NCBI GenBank assembly: GCA_002361175.1
Contig: DESG01000100.1
Coordinates: forward strand, 1-13,530
DNA length: 13,530 bases
Source of the DNA: Lachnoclostridium sp. UBA3320
Lineage (GTDB): Bacteria > Bacillota > Clostridia > Lachnospirales > Lachnospiraceae
Reading direction: 5' to 3'
Below are positions 1-6,925 of the stretch, in pieces; positions within the stretch are counted from its first letter, which is position 1, and every line of letters begins with the position of its first letter. Under the pieces are notes generated by a model that had not been told where the DNA came from, did no database searches, and saw only the letters and a list, made by a program, of their open reading frames with translations. The translations under genes and the position numbers were made by a program.

Positions 1-14
1 AACTATATCATTAT

Positions 15-20
15 TATACT
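15..20 (+). promoter_or_regulatory. Possible -10 box of the sigma/ABC operon
   Basis: TATACT lies 20 bases before the sigma-factor start codon and just upstream of its ribosome binding site. A matching -35 would fall at or beyond the left edge of the window, so the promoter cannot be completed. If real, it would be a housekeeping-type promoter rather than an ECF-type one. Confidence 0.3.
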
Positions 21-40
21 AGGATGAAAGGAGGTTATTT

Positions 41-496
41 ATGCTGGCAGATATTGAGGAACAATATAATAAGCTGTACCAGTATTGTTATTTTAAAGTA
101 CATAATGCACATCTAGCAGAGGATATTACACAAGAAGCTTTTTTGCGTCTGCTTGAAACAGAAAAGGATATGGAAATAGAGAAACCACTGGCATTTCTCT
201 ACACTGTTGCAAGAAACCTGTGTATAGATGAATTTCGTAGGAAAAAACTGAATGAGCTTACAGCAGTTTCAGAGGATATGCCAGCAGATAATGAAAACCA
301 GATAATTGATGCTGTTTCAGTTAAAATTGCACTGGATGAGCTTACAGAGAGAGAACGTGAAATTGTACTGCTTAAAGTGGTAAATGAAGTGCCTGTAAAA
401 GATATTAGTAAGATATTTGGCATCTCAAGGTTTGCAGTATACAGAGAAGTTAAAAAGATTCTTAAAAAGCTGGAAAGGAGGCTTTCATATGAGTAA
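41..496 (+). CDS. ECF-type RNA polymerase sigma factor
   Basis: This is a 151-residue protein, a normal size for a group 4 (ECF) sigma-70 factor, which directs RNA polymerase to a small regulon. Region 2 spans about residues 5-72, with the AEDITQEAFLRLL helix at 26-38 and an ARNLCIDEFRR segment at 57-67 that fits the -10 recognition part. Region 4 spans about 97-147, with the LTEREREIVLL start and a helix-turn-helix around 117-140. There is no extra C-terminal domain. The ATG follows AAAGGAGG with good spacing. Its last codons overlap the start of the next gene by 8 bases, so the two are translationally coupled and the next protein is a natural candidate for its controller. The sigma identity is secure; the signal and the target promoters are unknown. 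Confidence 0.93.
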   Translation: MLADIEEQYNKLYQYCYFKVHNAHLAEDITQEAFLRLLETEKDMEIEKPLAFLYTVARNLCIDEFRRKKLNELTAVSEDMPADNENQIIDAVSVKIALDELTEREREIVLLKVVNEVPVKDISKIFGISRFAVYREVKKILKKLERRLSYE

Positions 497-1238
497 ATTT
501 GATAAAAAACATAGAAAAGAAATAGAAGAATATTTCAAAGCCCCTGCGCCACAAGATAAAAATGCTTTTCTGGAGAAAATATCTAGTTGTTATGGAAAAA
601 GTACAGAAATCCCAGAAAAAGAAGAACCAATATGCGGCAGAACTAGTTTTATATATATGTTATTTGTGCAGTTTTCATATATTTCAAAATGGTTATGGGT
701 ATTTTCTGTTTTAGTATTCTTATGTGCATTTATTATCAGCATATACCAGCAATGGACATTGCTCTGGTCAGTTTTTGCAGTAATACCATTTATTGTAACA
801 TTTTCACTGTCAGAAAGTATGCGCTCTGTTGTATATGGAATGGGTGAATTTGAAATGACATCAAGGTTTTCTCTTAAAAGCATTATTATGGCAAGGCTGG
901 TTGTGCTTGGCATGGGCAATATGTTGCTTTTCTTTGCAATATCAATGTTTTTGAGAGATAGCATATGGAGAAATGTGCTATATATACTGGTTCCATATCT
1001 GTCTTCTGCAACAGGCGGGCTTGTAATATTAAGAAAATTTACTTCAAAAGAAGGAGTGTATATGAGTTTTGCTTTTAGTATAATTATAAGCCTTTTATGT
1101 ATGGAAGTGGCGAGGTCATTTAACTGGATATATGAGGCAAGGTATACAGGTTTATGGTTAATTGTTATTGCAGCACTTCTAGTAAATGCAGTTTATGAAT
1201 GTTATAAAACTGCAGATGCTATTGGAAGCGGCGTTTAA
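489..1238 (+). CDS. Six-helix membrane protein of unknown function, sigma-coupled
   Basis: I chose the ATG at 489 because it follows AAAGGAGG at 474-481 and overlaps the sigma gene end; an earlier in-frame ATG at 417 lies inside that gene. The 249-residue product has a charged cytoplasmic N-terminus (1-55) and six probable membrane helices at about 66-86, 90-108, 133-155, 163-181, 191-208 and 218-236. A stretch at 116-145 (GMGEFEMTSRFSLK, then a MARL segment) sits between helices 2 and 3 and looks conserved in character. There is no zinc-type anti-sigma motif (HxxxCxxC) and no known enzymatic motif. Its place between an ECF sigma and an ABC ATPase suggests an anti-sigma/sensor or an accessory ABC subunit. 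I do not recognise the family with confidence. Confidence 0.8.
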   Translation: MSKFDKKHRKEIEEYFKAPAPQDKNAFLEKISSCYGKSTEIPEKEEPICGRTSFIYMLFVQFSYISKWLWVFSVLVFLCAFIISIYQQWTLLWSVFAVIPFIVTFSLSESMRSVVYGMGEFEMTSRFSLKSIIMARLVVLGMGNMLLFFAISMFLRDSIWRNVLYILVPYLSSATGGLVILRKFTSKEGVYMSFAFSIIISLLCMEVARSFNWIYEARYTGLWLIVIAALLVNAVYECYKTADAIGSGV

Positions 1239-1251
1239 AAAGGAGGAAAAA

Positions 1252-1956
1252 ATGAGGTTAGTAGTAGACAGACTTACAAAGCAGTATAAAAATAAAATTG
1301 CAGTAGACAGGATATCAGCAGAGTTTGGCAGCGGTGTTTATGGGCTTTTAGGAGCTAATGGGGCTGGAAAGACAACTTTTATGCGTATGATATGCGGCAT
1401 ACTTGAACCTACAAGCGGTACAGTTTCATTTGATGGTATTGATGTGGGTGATGAAGAATATAGAGCTGTACTTGGATATCTTCCGCAGGACTTTGGATAT
1501 TATCCAAATTTTACAGCATGGGATTTTCTTATGTATATGTCTGTGCTAAAGGGATTTGACAAAAAAAGTGCAAAGAAAAAAATACAGGAACTATTAGAAT
1601 TTGTATCCTTGGCAGAAGTTGCAAAAAAGAAAATAAAGACCTATTCAGGCGGCATGAAACAGAGGTTAGGAATCGCACAGGCACTTCTAAATAATCCTAA
1701 AATACTTGTAATGGATGAACCAACAGCAGGGCTTGACCCAAAGGAAAGGGTGCGTTTTAGAAATGTAATAGAGGGAATTGGCAAAGAAAGTATTGTAATT
1801 TTATCTACGCACATTATATCTGATGTTGAACATATTGCAGACAATATACTTTTTATGAAAGACGGAAAGATTATATTTAATTCACCAAGGAAAGATATAA
1901 AAGAAAATCTTGAAGAATTTTATATAAAAGAATTTGAAGGGGGAGAAATTTCATGA
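1252..1956 (+). CDS. ABC transporter ATP-binding protein
   Basis: This 234-residue ATPase subunit of an ABC transporter hydrolyses ATP at the inner membrane face to drive the partner permease. All nucleotide-binding elements are present: Walker A GANGAGKT at 34-41, Q-loop Q79, signature YSGGMKQR at 131-138, Walker B ILVMDEP at 151-157 and H-loop H187. The ATG at 1252 has AGGAGG directly upstream; an in-frame ATG at 1186 lies inside the previous gene and is less likely. The type is that of ABC-2 exporters used for drug, peptide or immunity export. Its stop overlaps the permease start by 4 bases (ATGA), so the two subunits are probably made in equal amounts. Confidence 0.95.
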   Translation: MRLVVDRLTKQYKNKIAVDRISAEFGSGVYGLLGANGAGKTTFMRMICGILEPTSGTVSFDGIDVGDEEYRAVLGYLPQDFGYYPNFTAWDFLMYMSVLKGFDKKSAKKKIQELLEFVSLAEVAKKKIKTYSGGMKQRLGIAQALLNNPKILVMDEPTAGLDPKERVRFRNVIEGIGKESIVILSTHIISDVEHIADNILFMKDGKIIFNSPRKDIKENLEEFYIKEFEGGEIS

Positions 1957-3194
1957 AAGACCTTATAGGATTTGAATTAAAAAAGATGGTACAGAAAAAA
2001 ATTGTATGGATAACACTACTTGTATTTCTGGTATTTCAGCTTATGCAGACTTGTATGTCATATTTTATTGCTTCTAGATATGTAGATGACAAGTTTCTTG
2101 AAACAAAAGCAGACTGGTATAAAATTGACAGAAAAAATGCACAGGCTTTATCAGGAAGAAAGATTGACGATAGTCTTCTTGCAGAGCTTGCAGATACATA
2201 CAAATATAAACCAGATTCTTTTGAAAAGGCATATAGTTATGAATACCTTTCGTCAGATGATTACCAGAATAAAGTAAGACCATATGAAGAAATTGATACA
2301 TTTGTAAAAGAAATAATGGGGAAACAGGGAGATAATGGGTACAGCAATGTACTTAATATTACACAAGATGAATTATACAAAATGAGAAAAAATGGTGTAG
2401 AAATGTTATGGGATATTTATAAGCTTTCAGATGATGAAATTAAATATTGGACTGAAAAAGAAAGTAAACTTCCAGAGGTTTTTACTTATAAATATGGTGG
2501 TATGTATACAGAAATGGTTGATATGGGAGGATGCTATTTTATATTTATGTTTATGATTTTCTTTATAGCTATCTGCCTTGAAGGAATATTTACAGATGAA
2601 CATTTAAGGAAAACAGACCAGCTTATACTGTGCACAAGATATGGCAGGAAGGAAAGTTATATTGCGAAGATAGCCGCTGGCTGCATAGTGACAGTATGCG
2701 TTACACTACTATACTGGCTTGTTACAGTTCTGGCTTACTTGGGTACATATGGTGCAGGTGATTTTTCTGCGTCAGTACAGGTAGCTTATTACTCATTCTT
2801 TTCAGAAACTCGTTCTATAGGGCAGGTAACTATTATACTGACAGGCATACTTTTCCTTTCTTCTATAGTGCTGTGTATAATAACAATGGCACTATCTGAA
2901 CTTATAAACAACAATGTTGGTACAATGGCAATAATAATGGCATTTTCATTTTTTATTGCACGTTTAGTACAGATACCTTCAGACTATAAGTTACTTGGAA
3001 AACTGTGGAATATGGTTTTTCCGATAAATGTACTAAAGGCTGACGAGGGTTTTTTTGATGTGCGTCTTTGGAATATATTTGGCATTAAATTAACACAGTG
3101 GCAGCTTGCACCGTTTGTGTATATTATAGTAGGTGTAATATTTTTCTTTATTGGAAAGAGAAAATACTGCAAATATCAAGTCGGAGGAAGGTAA
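1953..3194 (+). CDS. ABC-2 type transporter permease
   Basis: This 413-residue integral membrane subunit is the partner of the ATPase just upstream, which it overlaps by ATGA. The N-terminal FELKKMVQKK segment is typical of ABC-2 permeases. One helix lies at about 17-40, followed by a large extracytoplasmic domain (about 41-185, rich in charged residues and tyrosine). Five more helices follow at roughly 190-211, 236-263, 291-313, 323-341 and 384-402. A big external loop between helices 1 and 2 occurs in exporters that act on peptides or envelope components. The substrate cannot be read from the sequence. It ends only 21 bases before the convergent AraC gene, with no hairpin visible between them. 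Confidence 0.88.
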   Translation: MKDLIGFELKKMVQKKIVWITLLVFLVFQLMQTCMSYFIASRYVDDKFLETKADWYKIDRKNAQALSGRKIDDSLLAELADTYKYKPDSFEKAYSYEYLSSDDYQNKVRPYEEIDTFVKEIMGKQGDNGYSNVLNITQDELYKMRKNGVEMLWDIYKLSDDEIKYWTEKESKLPEVFTYKYGGMYTEMVDMGGCYFIFMFMIFFIAICLEGIFTDEHLRKTDQLILCTRYGRKESYIAKIAAGCIVTVCVTLLYWLVTVLAYLGTYGAGDFSASVQVAYYSFFSETRSIGQVTIILTGILFLSSIVLCIITMALSELINNNVGTMAIIMAFSFFIARLVQIPSDYKLLGKLWNMVFPINVLKADEGFFDVRLWNIFGIKLTQWQLAPFVYIIVGVIFFFIGKRKYCKYQVGGR

Positions 3195-3215
3195 AAAGTA
3201 TTCTTGATGTAAAAG

Positions 3216-4022
3216 CTATTTGCCAGAGCATGTCTGTAGACGGTATTCTGTTGGGGTTGTACCAGTGTATTTTTTAAACTGCCTCATAAAGTGCAGATCC
3301 GTTTTATACCCACAAAAGAGGCTTAACTGGTAGATGCTCATGTCGGTTGTGGTAAGATAAAATTTTGCGAGTTCGATTCTGGAAAGTATAATATCGTGCT
3401 GGCATGAGCAACCAAAAAAGCGCCTGTAAAGGTGATGGAAGTGTGAGCAGCTTAGGCATAGTGTAGCTGCAAGCTGGTTGGTTGACCATTCAGCAGAAGG
3501 TGAATTGTGTATCTGTGTGCGGATTCTGACAAAGTCTTGATAATATTTTTGAGATGCGAGTGAGATGGCAGGATTACTAGCTGTTTTTTTAAGCTCCTCG
3601 TCCAGTGCACATAGAAATATGTGCATGAGCCTGTCGAGAGTAGATTCTCGGTAGATTCTGTCTGCGTAAAATTCGCTGGAGATGATTTTTGTGTAGTCAG
3701 ACAGCCTGCTAAAATCATGCGGTTGCAGAATGACACCATATGAAAAGGCAAATGTTTTCATCAAATCGGCATCAGTGTCAAAAAGGTCAAAATGAATCCA
3801 GTCGTCATTGTAGTCAGTGGTGTCGCAGCCATAGTGAATGGGTGTGCCAGGCGGAAACAGCAGTACAGAGTCTGGCGTAATTGTGCATTTTACATTATTA
3901 ATATAAACCCACGCCTCATGTTTAACAAGCAAAAAAAGGTAGTCGCTAAGCCCTGTAGGATGAAAAATGTCACAGGGCTTTTTGTGATGGGAATCATGTC
4001 CGCAGTTGAATACTTTTATCAT
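3216..4022 (-). CDS. AraC-family transcriptional regulator
   Basis: This 268-residue regulator has an N-terminal cupin-like ligand-binding half (about 15-100, including a LLFPPGTPIHY turn) and a C-terminal AraC/XylS DNA-binding domain (about 165-265). The latter has two helix-turn-helices at roughly 182-204 and 229-252 and ends in the characteristic GTTPTEYR. The ATG at 4022 has GGAGGT eight bases upstream. Such proteins usually sense a sugar and control transport or glycosidase genes nearby, but no such gene adjoins it here; its other neighbour is a toxin-antitoxin pair. It may have been separated from its targets. The fold is certain, the ligand unknown. Confidence 0.92.
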   Translation of the reverse strand: MIKVFNCGHDSHHKKPCDIFHPTGLSDYLFLLVKHEAWVYINNVKCTITPDSVLLFPPGTPIHYGCDTTDYNDDWIHFDLFDTDADLMKTFAFSYGVILQPHDFSRLSDYTKIISSEFYADRIYRESTLDRLMHIFLCALDEELKKTASNPAISLASQKYYQDFVRIRTQIHNSPSAEWSTNQLAATLCLSCSHFHHLYRRFFGCSCQHDIILSRIELAKFYLTTTDMSIYQLSLFCGYKTDLHFMRQFKKYTGTTPTEYRLQTCSGK

Positions 4023-4065
4023 TTGTATTAACCTCCAATCACCAGAGTTTCAAATAATATCAAAA

Positions 4066-4093
4066 AAAGCACAAAATATCAGTTAATTACATT
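4066..4093 (-). repeat. Leader segment, near-copy of 5105-5132 (copy A)
   Basis: This 28-base AT-rich stretch, just downstream of the AraC promoter -10, matches 24 of 28 bases of a stretch at 5105-5132 in the same orientation. The two copies bracket the DinJ/YafQ pair and the aldo/keto reductase remnant. Low base complexity makes chance similarity possible. Confidence 0.35.
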
Positions 4094-4119
4094 ATAAATC
4101 ATTGTCTGTTGTGTGTCAA
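4091..4119 (-). promoter_or_regulatory. Consensus sigma-A promoter of the AraC regulator
   Basis: On the minus strand a perfect TTGACA (-35, 4114-4119) and a perfect TATAAT (-10, 4091-4096) are separated by exactly 17 bases. They lie about 70 bases upstream of the regulator start codon. The unpaired-looking, AT-rich leader holds no obvious riboswitch. A promoter this strong for a regulator suggests repression by a bound factor, possibly itself. Confidence 0.8.
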
Positions 4120-4161
4120 ACTTTTATAATAAATTTCAGCTCTGACGGTTAAAAATTGTTA

Positions 4162-4452
4162 CTATTTACCTAATAAGTCGCTGTGTGTCCCAGTGCGGGT
4201 CAAGGTCAGCACCAATACATCGTCCTCAATACGGTAGATTAGCAGCCAATCTGGGAGGATATGGCACTCACGGTGTCCTGTCCAATTCCCAGATAAGGCG
4301 TGATCTTTGTTTTTTTCTGGGAGCGGTTCACCCATTGCGAGAGCCGAAACTACGTCCTCTAACAGTTCGATTTTTAATTTGCGTTTCATTGCCAGCTTGT
4401 AGTCCTTTTTGAATTGTGTGGTGGGCTTAACGGTATATTTTGTTTTCCTCAT
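4162..4452 (-). CDS. yafQ: YafQ-family mRNA interferase toxin
   Basis: This 96-residue toxin of the RelE superfamily belongs to the YafQ group, which cuts mRNA in the ribosome and stops translation. The family's catalytic region is intact: H51 (DHALSGNW), H60, H64, D68 and W69 (ECHILPDW) and the C-terminal RTGTHSDL with H90. From memory, E. coli YafQ uses equivalent histidine and aspartate residues. Its start overlaps the antitoxin stop by 4 bases, the usual arrangement that makes toxin translation follow antitoxin translation. Full length, with no sign of decay. Its base composition is visibly richer in G+C than the flanking backbone genes, which supports horizontal acquisition. Confidence 0.92.
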   Translation of the reverse strand: MRKTKYTVKPTTQFKKDYKLAMKRKLKIELLEDVVSALAMGEPLPEKNKDHALSGNWTGHRECHILPDWLLIYRIEDDVLVLTLTRTGTHSDLLGK

Positions 4453-4727
4453 GCCTTTAGGTCTGCGAATAGTTCATCTAAATCATTGTATCCTTTCACA
4501 GATGAATCTTTCGCAATCCTTTCCGCTTCCAACATGGCGGCAATCGTTTCCTTGCTGGGCTGATTCAGGGAAATGTCAAAAGGAATCCTGCCTTCACGGA
4601 GCGACTGGCGAACAAAGATATTGAACGCTGTGGACAGGTTCATGCCGAGTTCGCCAAACAGGGCATCTGCCTGTGCTTTTAAGTCGGAATCCATACGAAT
4701 GCTGATATTTGTGGTAGAGCCAGCCAT
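4449..4727 (-). CDS. dinJ: RelB/DinJ-family antitoxin
   Basis: This 92-residue antitoxin neutralises the adjacent YafQ-type toxin and represses the shared promoter. Residues about 6-45 form the ribbon-helix-helix DNA-binding part (NISIRMDSDLKAQADALF followed by a GMNLSTAFNIF helix); residues about 50-92 form the toxin-binding tail. I chose the ATG at 4727 because AGGAGA precedes it by 7 bases and because known DinJ proteins begin close to this point; an upstream in-frame start at 4796 would put the promoter inside the gene. Together with the toxin it is a complete type II module. Confidence 0.92.
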   Translation of the reverse strand: MAGSTTNISIRMDSDLKAQADALFGELGMNLSTAFNIFVRQSLREGRIPFDISLNQPSKETIAAMLEAERIAKDSSVKGYNDLDELFADLKA

Positions 4728-4740
4728 ATAACCATCTCCT

Positions 4741-4799
4741 TTCGTGCTAATGGTTATAGTATATGCTATTCGCACGAAAAACGCAATACTTTGCACGAA
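4741..4799. promoter_or_regulatory. Operator with three GCACGAA half-sites
   Basis: The word TTCGTGC at 4741-4747 faces GCACGAA at 4772-4778, and a second GCACGAA lies at 4793-4799, 21 bases (about two helical turns) further on. The first pair brackets the -10 and the third lies just upstream of the -35. This arrangement suits cooperative binding of ribbon-helix-helix dimers. Confidence 0.65.
4758..4786 (-). promoter_or_regulatory. Promoter of the DinJ/YafQ pair
   Basis: On the minus strand TTGCGT (-35, 4781-4786) and TATACT (-10, 4758-4763) are separated by exactly 17 bases, a short distance upstream of the antitoxin start. The repeated GCACGAA operator words overlap it, which fits autorepression by the toxin-antitoxin complex. 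Confidence 0.75.
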
Positions 4800-4856
4800 G
4801 ACTTAACAGCAATTTCATTTCTAAGGAAGTCAAAATGCAGGAATTGATTTTAACGA

Positions 4857-5093
4857 TTACAGTATGGATTTGTTTTCGTCAAGAGAACGGATAGCATTCA
4901 TTTCTTCTTCTGTTAATGAAAAATCAAATAAGTTTATATTTTCTTTCATGCGCTCTTTTTTTGCGCTTTTTGGAATAACAACAATTTCTATTTGTACTTG
5001 AAATCGTAATGCTACCTGTACTGCTGCTTTTCCATATTTTTTTGCAATTTCTTCCACAATAGGATTATTGATAATTTCTTGTAAGGGATATGT
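4857..5093 (-). pseudogene. Aldo/keto reductase, C-terminal remnant
   Basis: Only the last 78 or so codons of an NADPH-dependent aldo/keto reductase remain; the complete enzyme is about 270-290 residues. Visible family features are an EEIAKKYGKAAVQVALRF helix, then VVIPKSAKKERMKENI, which carries the conserved cofactor-binding IPKS..KERxxxN element, then FDFSLTEEEMNAI. The catalytic Asp/Tyr/Lys/His half is missing. An in-frame TAG at 5094-5096 and loss of similarity just upstream mark the break, next to the truncated transposase. A GTG at 5057 could start a 66-residue fragment, but no function is expected. Confidence 0.82.
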
Positions 5094-5104
5094 CTACTCA
5101 ACAG

Positions 5105-5132
5105 AAAGCAGAATAAATCAGTTAATAACATT
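5105..5132 (-). repeat. Near-copy of the AraC leader segment (copy B)
   Basis: This segment matches 24 of 28 bases of 4066-4093 in the same orientation, including the run TTAACTGAT and a terminal TGCTTT. It lies at the junction between the truncated transposase and the aldo/keto reductase remnant, so it may mark a recombination or insertion scar. Confidence 0.35.
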
Positions 5133-6674
5133 TTTGTCTATTGTAAAATATTAAAAAATGTGCCTGTATATGTTCTTCGGTAGAAACAAAGACAGGTCTG
5201 GTTTTAAATTCGCTTTTTATAATCTTGAATGATTCCTCTATTTCCCATAAACCTTTGTATATGTCACGGATTTCTTTATCCGAAAGTTCTTTTTCACTTG
5301 TGACAATGGAATAATAGCCATCATACAGTGCTTCTTTGGCAATCTTTTCTTCATTAATGGAAAGTTCTTTTTCGTTCACAATTTCGCCAGTCTCTTTAGA
5401 GAAAGAAATATTGTTAATATACGCAGTGCATCCATAGCTGGTTGCTTTTGTGTAGTTTGCAGGGTTTTGGATAAGAGCCTTTGCTTTTGCAACAGCTTTT
5501 TCCCTTTCATATTTCTGTTTTTTTGCATATTTATCTGAATAATATACCATCTGTTTCTGATAAATTTTCATCTTGAGCCTGCGTGTCCCGTTTGAATCTT
5601 TTTTTGTTATTTCCTTTGCGTACAGTCTGGATTTGTGTTTGAATGGGACATCCTCTCCAGCTTTGTTTTTTTCTATTGTTGTAACATATCCGTCTGATTC
5701 CAGCACCCATTTTTTGAATTCTGAATCAGCCCCACGAATGCTCTGGCCATATACATAGCCATCATTGTTTTTTTCATCGGATGCATTTGTTCCAGAAAGG
5801 ATAGAGGTGTTGTCACTAGTATTTAGTTCCCTATCAGCAACAACTATGATTCTGCCGATTTCATAATCCTTTTTGACTCTCTGTACTGCCGGAAGCATGT
5901 TTGTCTTTTCGCTCTCGTTACCTGAAAAGGTATGGAATGCCATTGGGATACCGTTAGAATCCATAAGGAGTCCCATTTGTATGATCGGATCTTTGCGATG
6001 TTCTTTTGGTGGTCCTTTTTTACGTTTCACTTTTCTTTCCGTATCTGGACTGTCTTCATCTTCATAGAGTATTTCAAAGTAATAGTTCGTAACATCATAA
6101 TAGGCTTTTTCGGAATCCCTGCCAACAAGACTACAAACTCTGGCATGCAGGTGTTTTTGGAGTTCTTGTGAATACCTGTTGAAATAGCCAAGTGCCCTGT
6201 AGACATCATCCAGTGAAAAGTTAAAATTGTCAAAAAAACGCTCTTTTGTTTCGTAAGCGTTCCTTTTTGATGACGGGAACAGGAATCGGTTAAATATTAA
6301 CAGAGAGAAAATACTGTTTAGGTTATACTCCACAGGGAGCTGACGCTGCTTATTCTGGAAAAACTCACGGATTTGGAGTTTTGCATAAATAATCTTAATA
6401 ATGGCATATCCAAGATTTTTCCGGCTGTTACACTGATCTGGAAGTTTTCTGTAAGACTTACTTCAATTGCTTCTGGTACTTCCTGTCTTGCGTTACATTT
6501 CTTTGCAATCTGTTGAAAATGAGCTACTGGATCTTCGTATTTGTCTAGGTAATCCTCTAAATATCCGAGGTTTTCTATAACTTTATGTTTTACTTTGCCA
6601 TCAGTACGGTATCCCTGTACAAAAGAAAGCTGAGTCTTGTTTCTTTTTTTATTGAAGCTTTTCTTAAGGTACAA
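5122..6674 (-). pseudogene. IS1634-type (IS4 superfamily) transposase, frameshifted and truncated
   Basis: This decayed DDE transposase begins at a TTG (6674) behind a GGGGGTGA ribosome binding site. About 86 residues are in frame, then reading must shift -1 at the A-run on the minus strand (plus-strand T-run 6416-6420). The next frame continues the family sequence (NLGYAIIKIIYAKLQI, then the part from 6333 down). Counted in the 403-residue second part, the DDE residues are present: D80 (AYYDVTNYYF), D167 (IIVVADREL) and E366 in GLWEIEESFKIIKSEF, with the K of the IS4 signature at 373. Similarity ends after EEHIQAHF, followed by a short unrelated tail, so the C-terminal portion and the distal IS end are lost. 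It should be inactive. Confidence 0.88.
6416..6420 (-). other. Frameshift point in the transposase
   Basis: The minus strand reads GGA AAA ATC in the upstream frame. One more A would give GGA AAA AAT CTT GGA TAT and restore the expected protein. The site is a five-A run, and the IS1634 family is not known to me for programmed frameshifting, so a single-base deletion is the simplest reading. Confidence 0.75.
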
Positions 6675-6694
6675 AAAATCACCCCCTCAAGAAC

Positions 6695-6723
6695 ATTATA
6701 CCAATGTTTCACGTGAAACGCAA
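6695..6723 (-). promoter_or_regulatory. Transposase promoter
   Basis: On the minus strand TTGCGT (-35, 6718-6723) and TATAAT (-10, 6695-6700, preceded by TGG as an extended -10) are separated by exactly 17 bases. This lies about 20 bases upstream of the transposase start. The spacer is almost entirely filled by the palindrome described separately. Confidence 0.75.
6705..6720. promoter_or_regulatory. parS-like palindrome TGTTTCACGTGAAACG
   Basis: A 14-base perfect palindrome (GTTTCACGTGAAAC, 6706-6719) lies in a 16-base window that differs only at the last base from the ParB-binding consensus TGTTTCACGTGAAACA as I recall it. It overlaps the last bases of the transposase -35 and most of its spacer. 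It could be a genuine centromere site bound by ParB (Spo0J) or Noc-like proteins, or an operator of the IS that happens to look like one. Neither can be proven from one copy. Confidence 0.6.
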
Positions 6724-6751
6724 CAAAATACAACAAAAATATTCACAAATA

Positions 6752-6780
6752 TTGACATCAAAAAAATCCAATAATATAGA
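6752..6780 (+). promoter_or_regulatory. Plus-strand promoter pointing at the AbrB/RelE pair
   Basis: TTGACA (6752-6757) and TATAGA (6775-6780) are separated by 17 bases. It lies in the 251-base gene-free stretch between the transposase and the antitoxin gene, reading away from the IS. No open frame or RNA structure I can name lies directly downstream, so it may be a second, upstream promoter for the toxin-antitoxin pair. Confidence 0.5.
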
Positions 6781-6839
6781 TTAATTAAGGCTTTTTGACT
6801 TATTGTATCTACTAGAAGGTGCAAAACAACGGTTTCCCA

Positions 6840-6868
6840 TTGCATAAATCCTCCAAAGTGGATATACT
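6840..6868 (+). promoter_or_regulatory. Promoter of the AbrB/RelE pair
   Basis: TTGCAT (6840-6845) and TATACT (6863-6868) are separated by exactly 17 bases and stand 57 bases upstream of the antitoxin start codon. The inverted repeat that follows immediately covers the expected transcription start, which suits repression by the antitoxin. Confidence 0.7.
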
Positions 6869-6870
6869 AT

Positions 6871-6897
6871 AAGTAAGAAAGTCGGAATTTCTTACTT
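6871..6897. promoter_or_regulatory. Inverted repeat, probable antitoxin operator
   Basis: The arms AAGTAAGAAA (6871-6880) and TTTCTTACTT (6888-6897) pair perfectly over 10 bases with a 7-base centre. The position directly after the -10 indicates an operator rather than a terminator. A related AAAGTAA word recurs at 6906-6912. Confidence 0.65.
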
Positions 6898-6925
6898 TCA
6901 AACTCAAAGTAAAGGAGATGATTGT

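Noticed and set aside
3195..3215. Shared terminator between the convergent permease and AraC genes
   Set aside because: The 21-base gap contains no inverted repeat long enough to form a stem.
6675..6925. Terminal inverted repeats or target duplications of the IS
   Set aside because: The distal end of the element is lost at about 5150, so no partner for an end repeat can be found and no duplication is visible.
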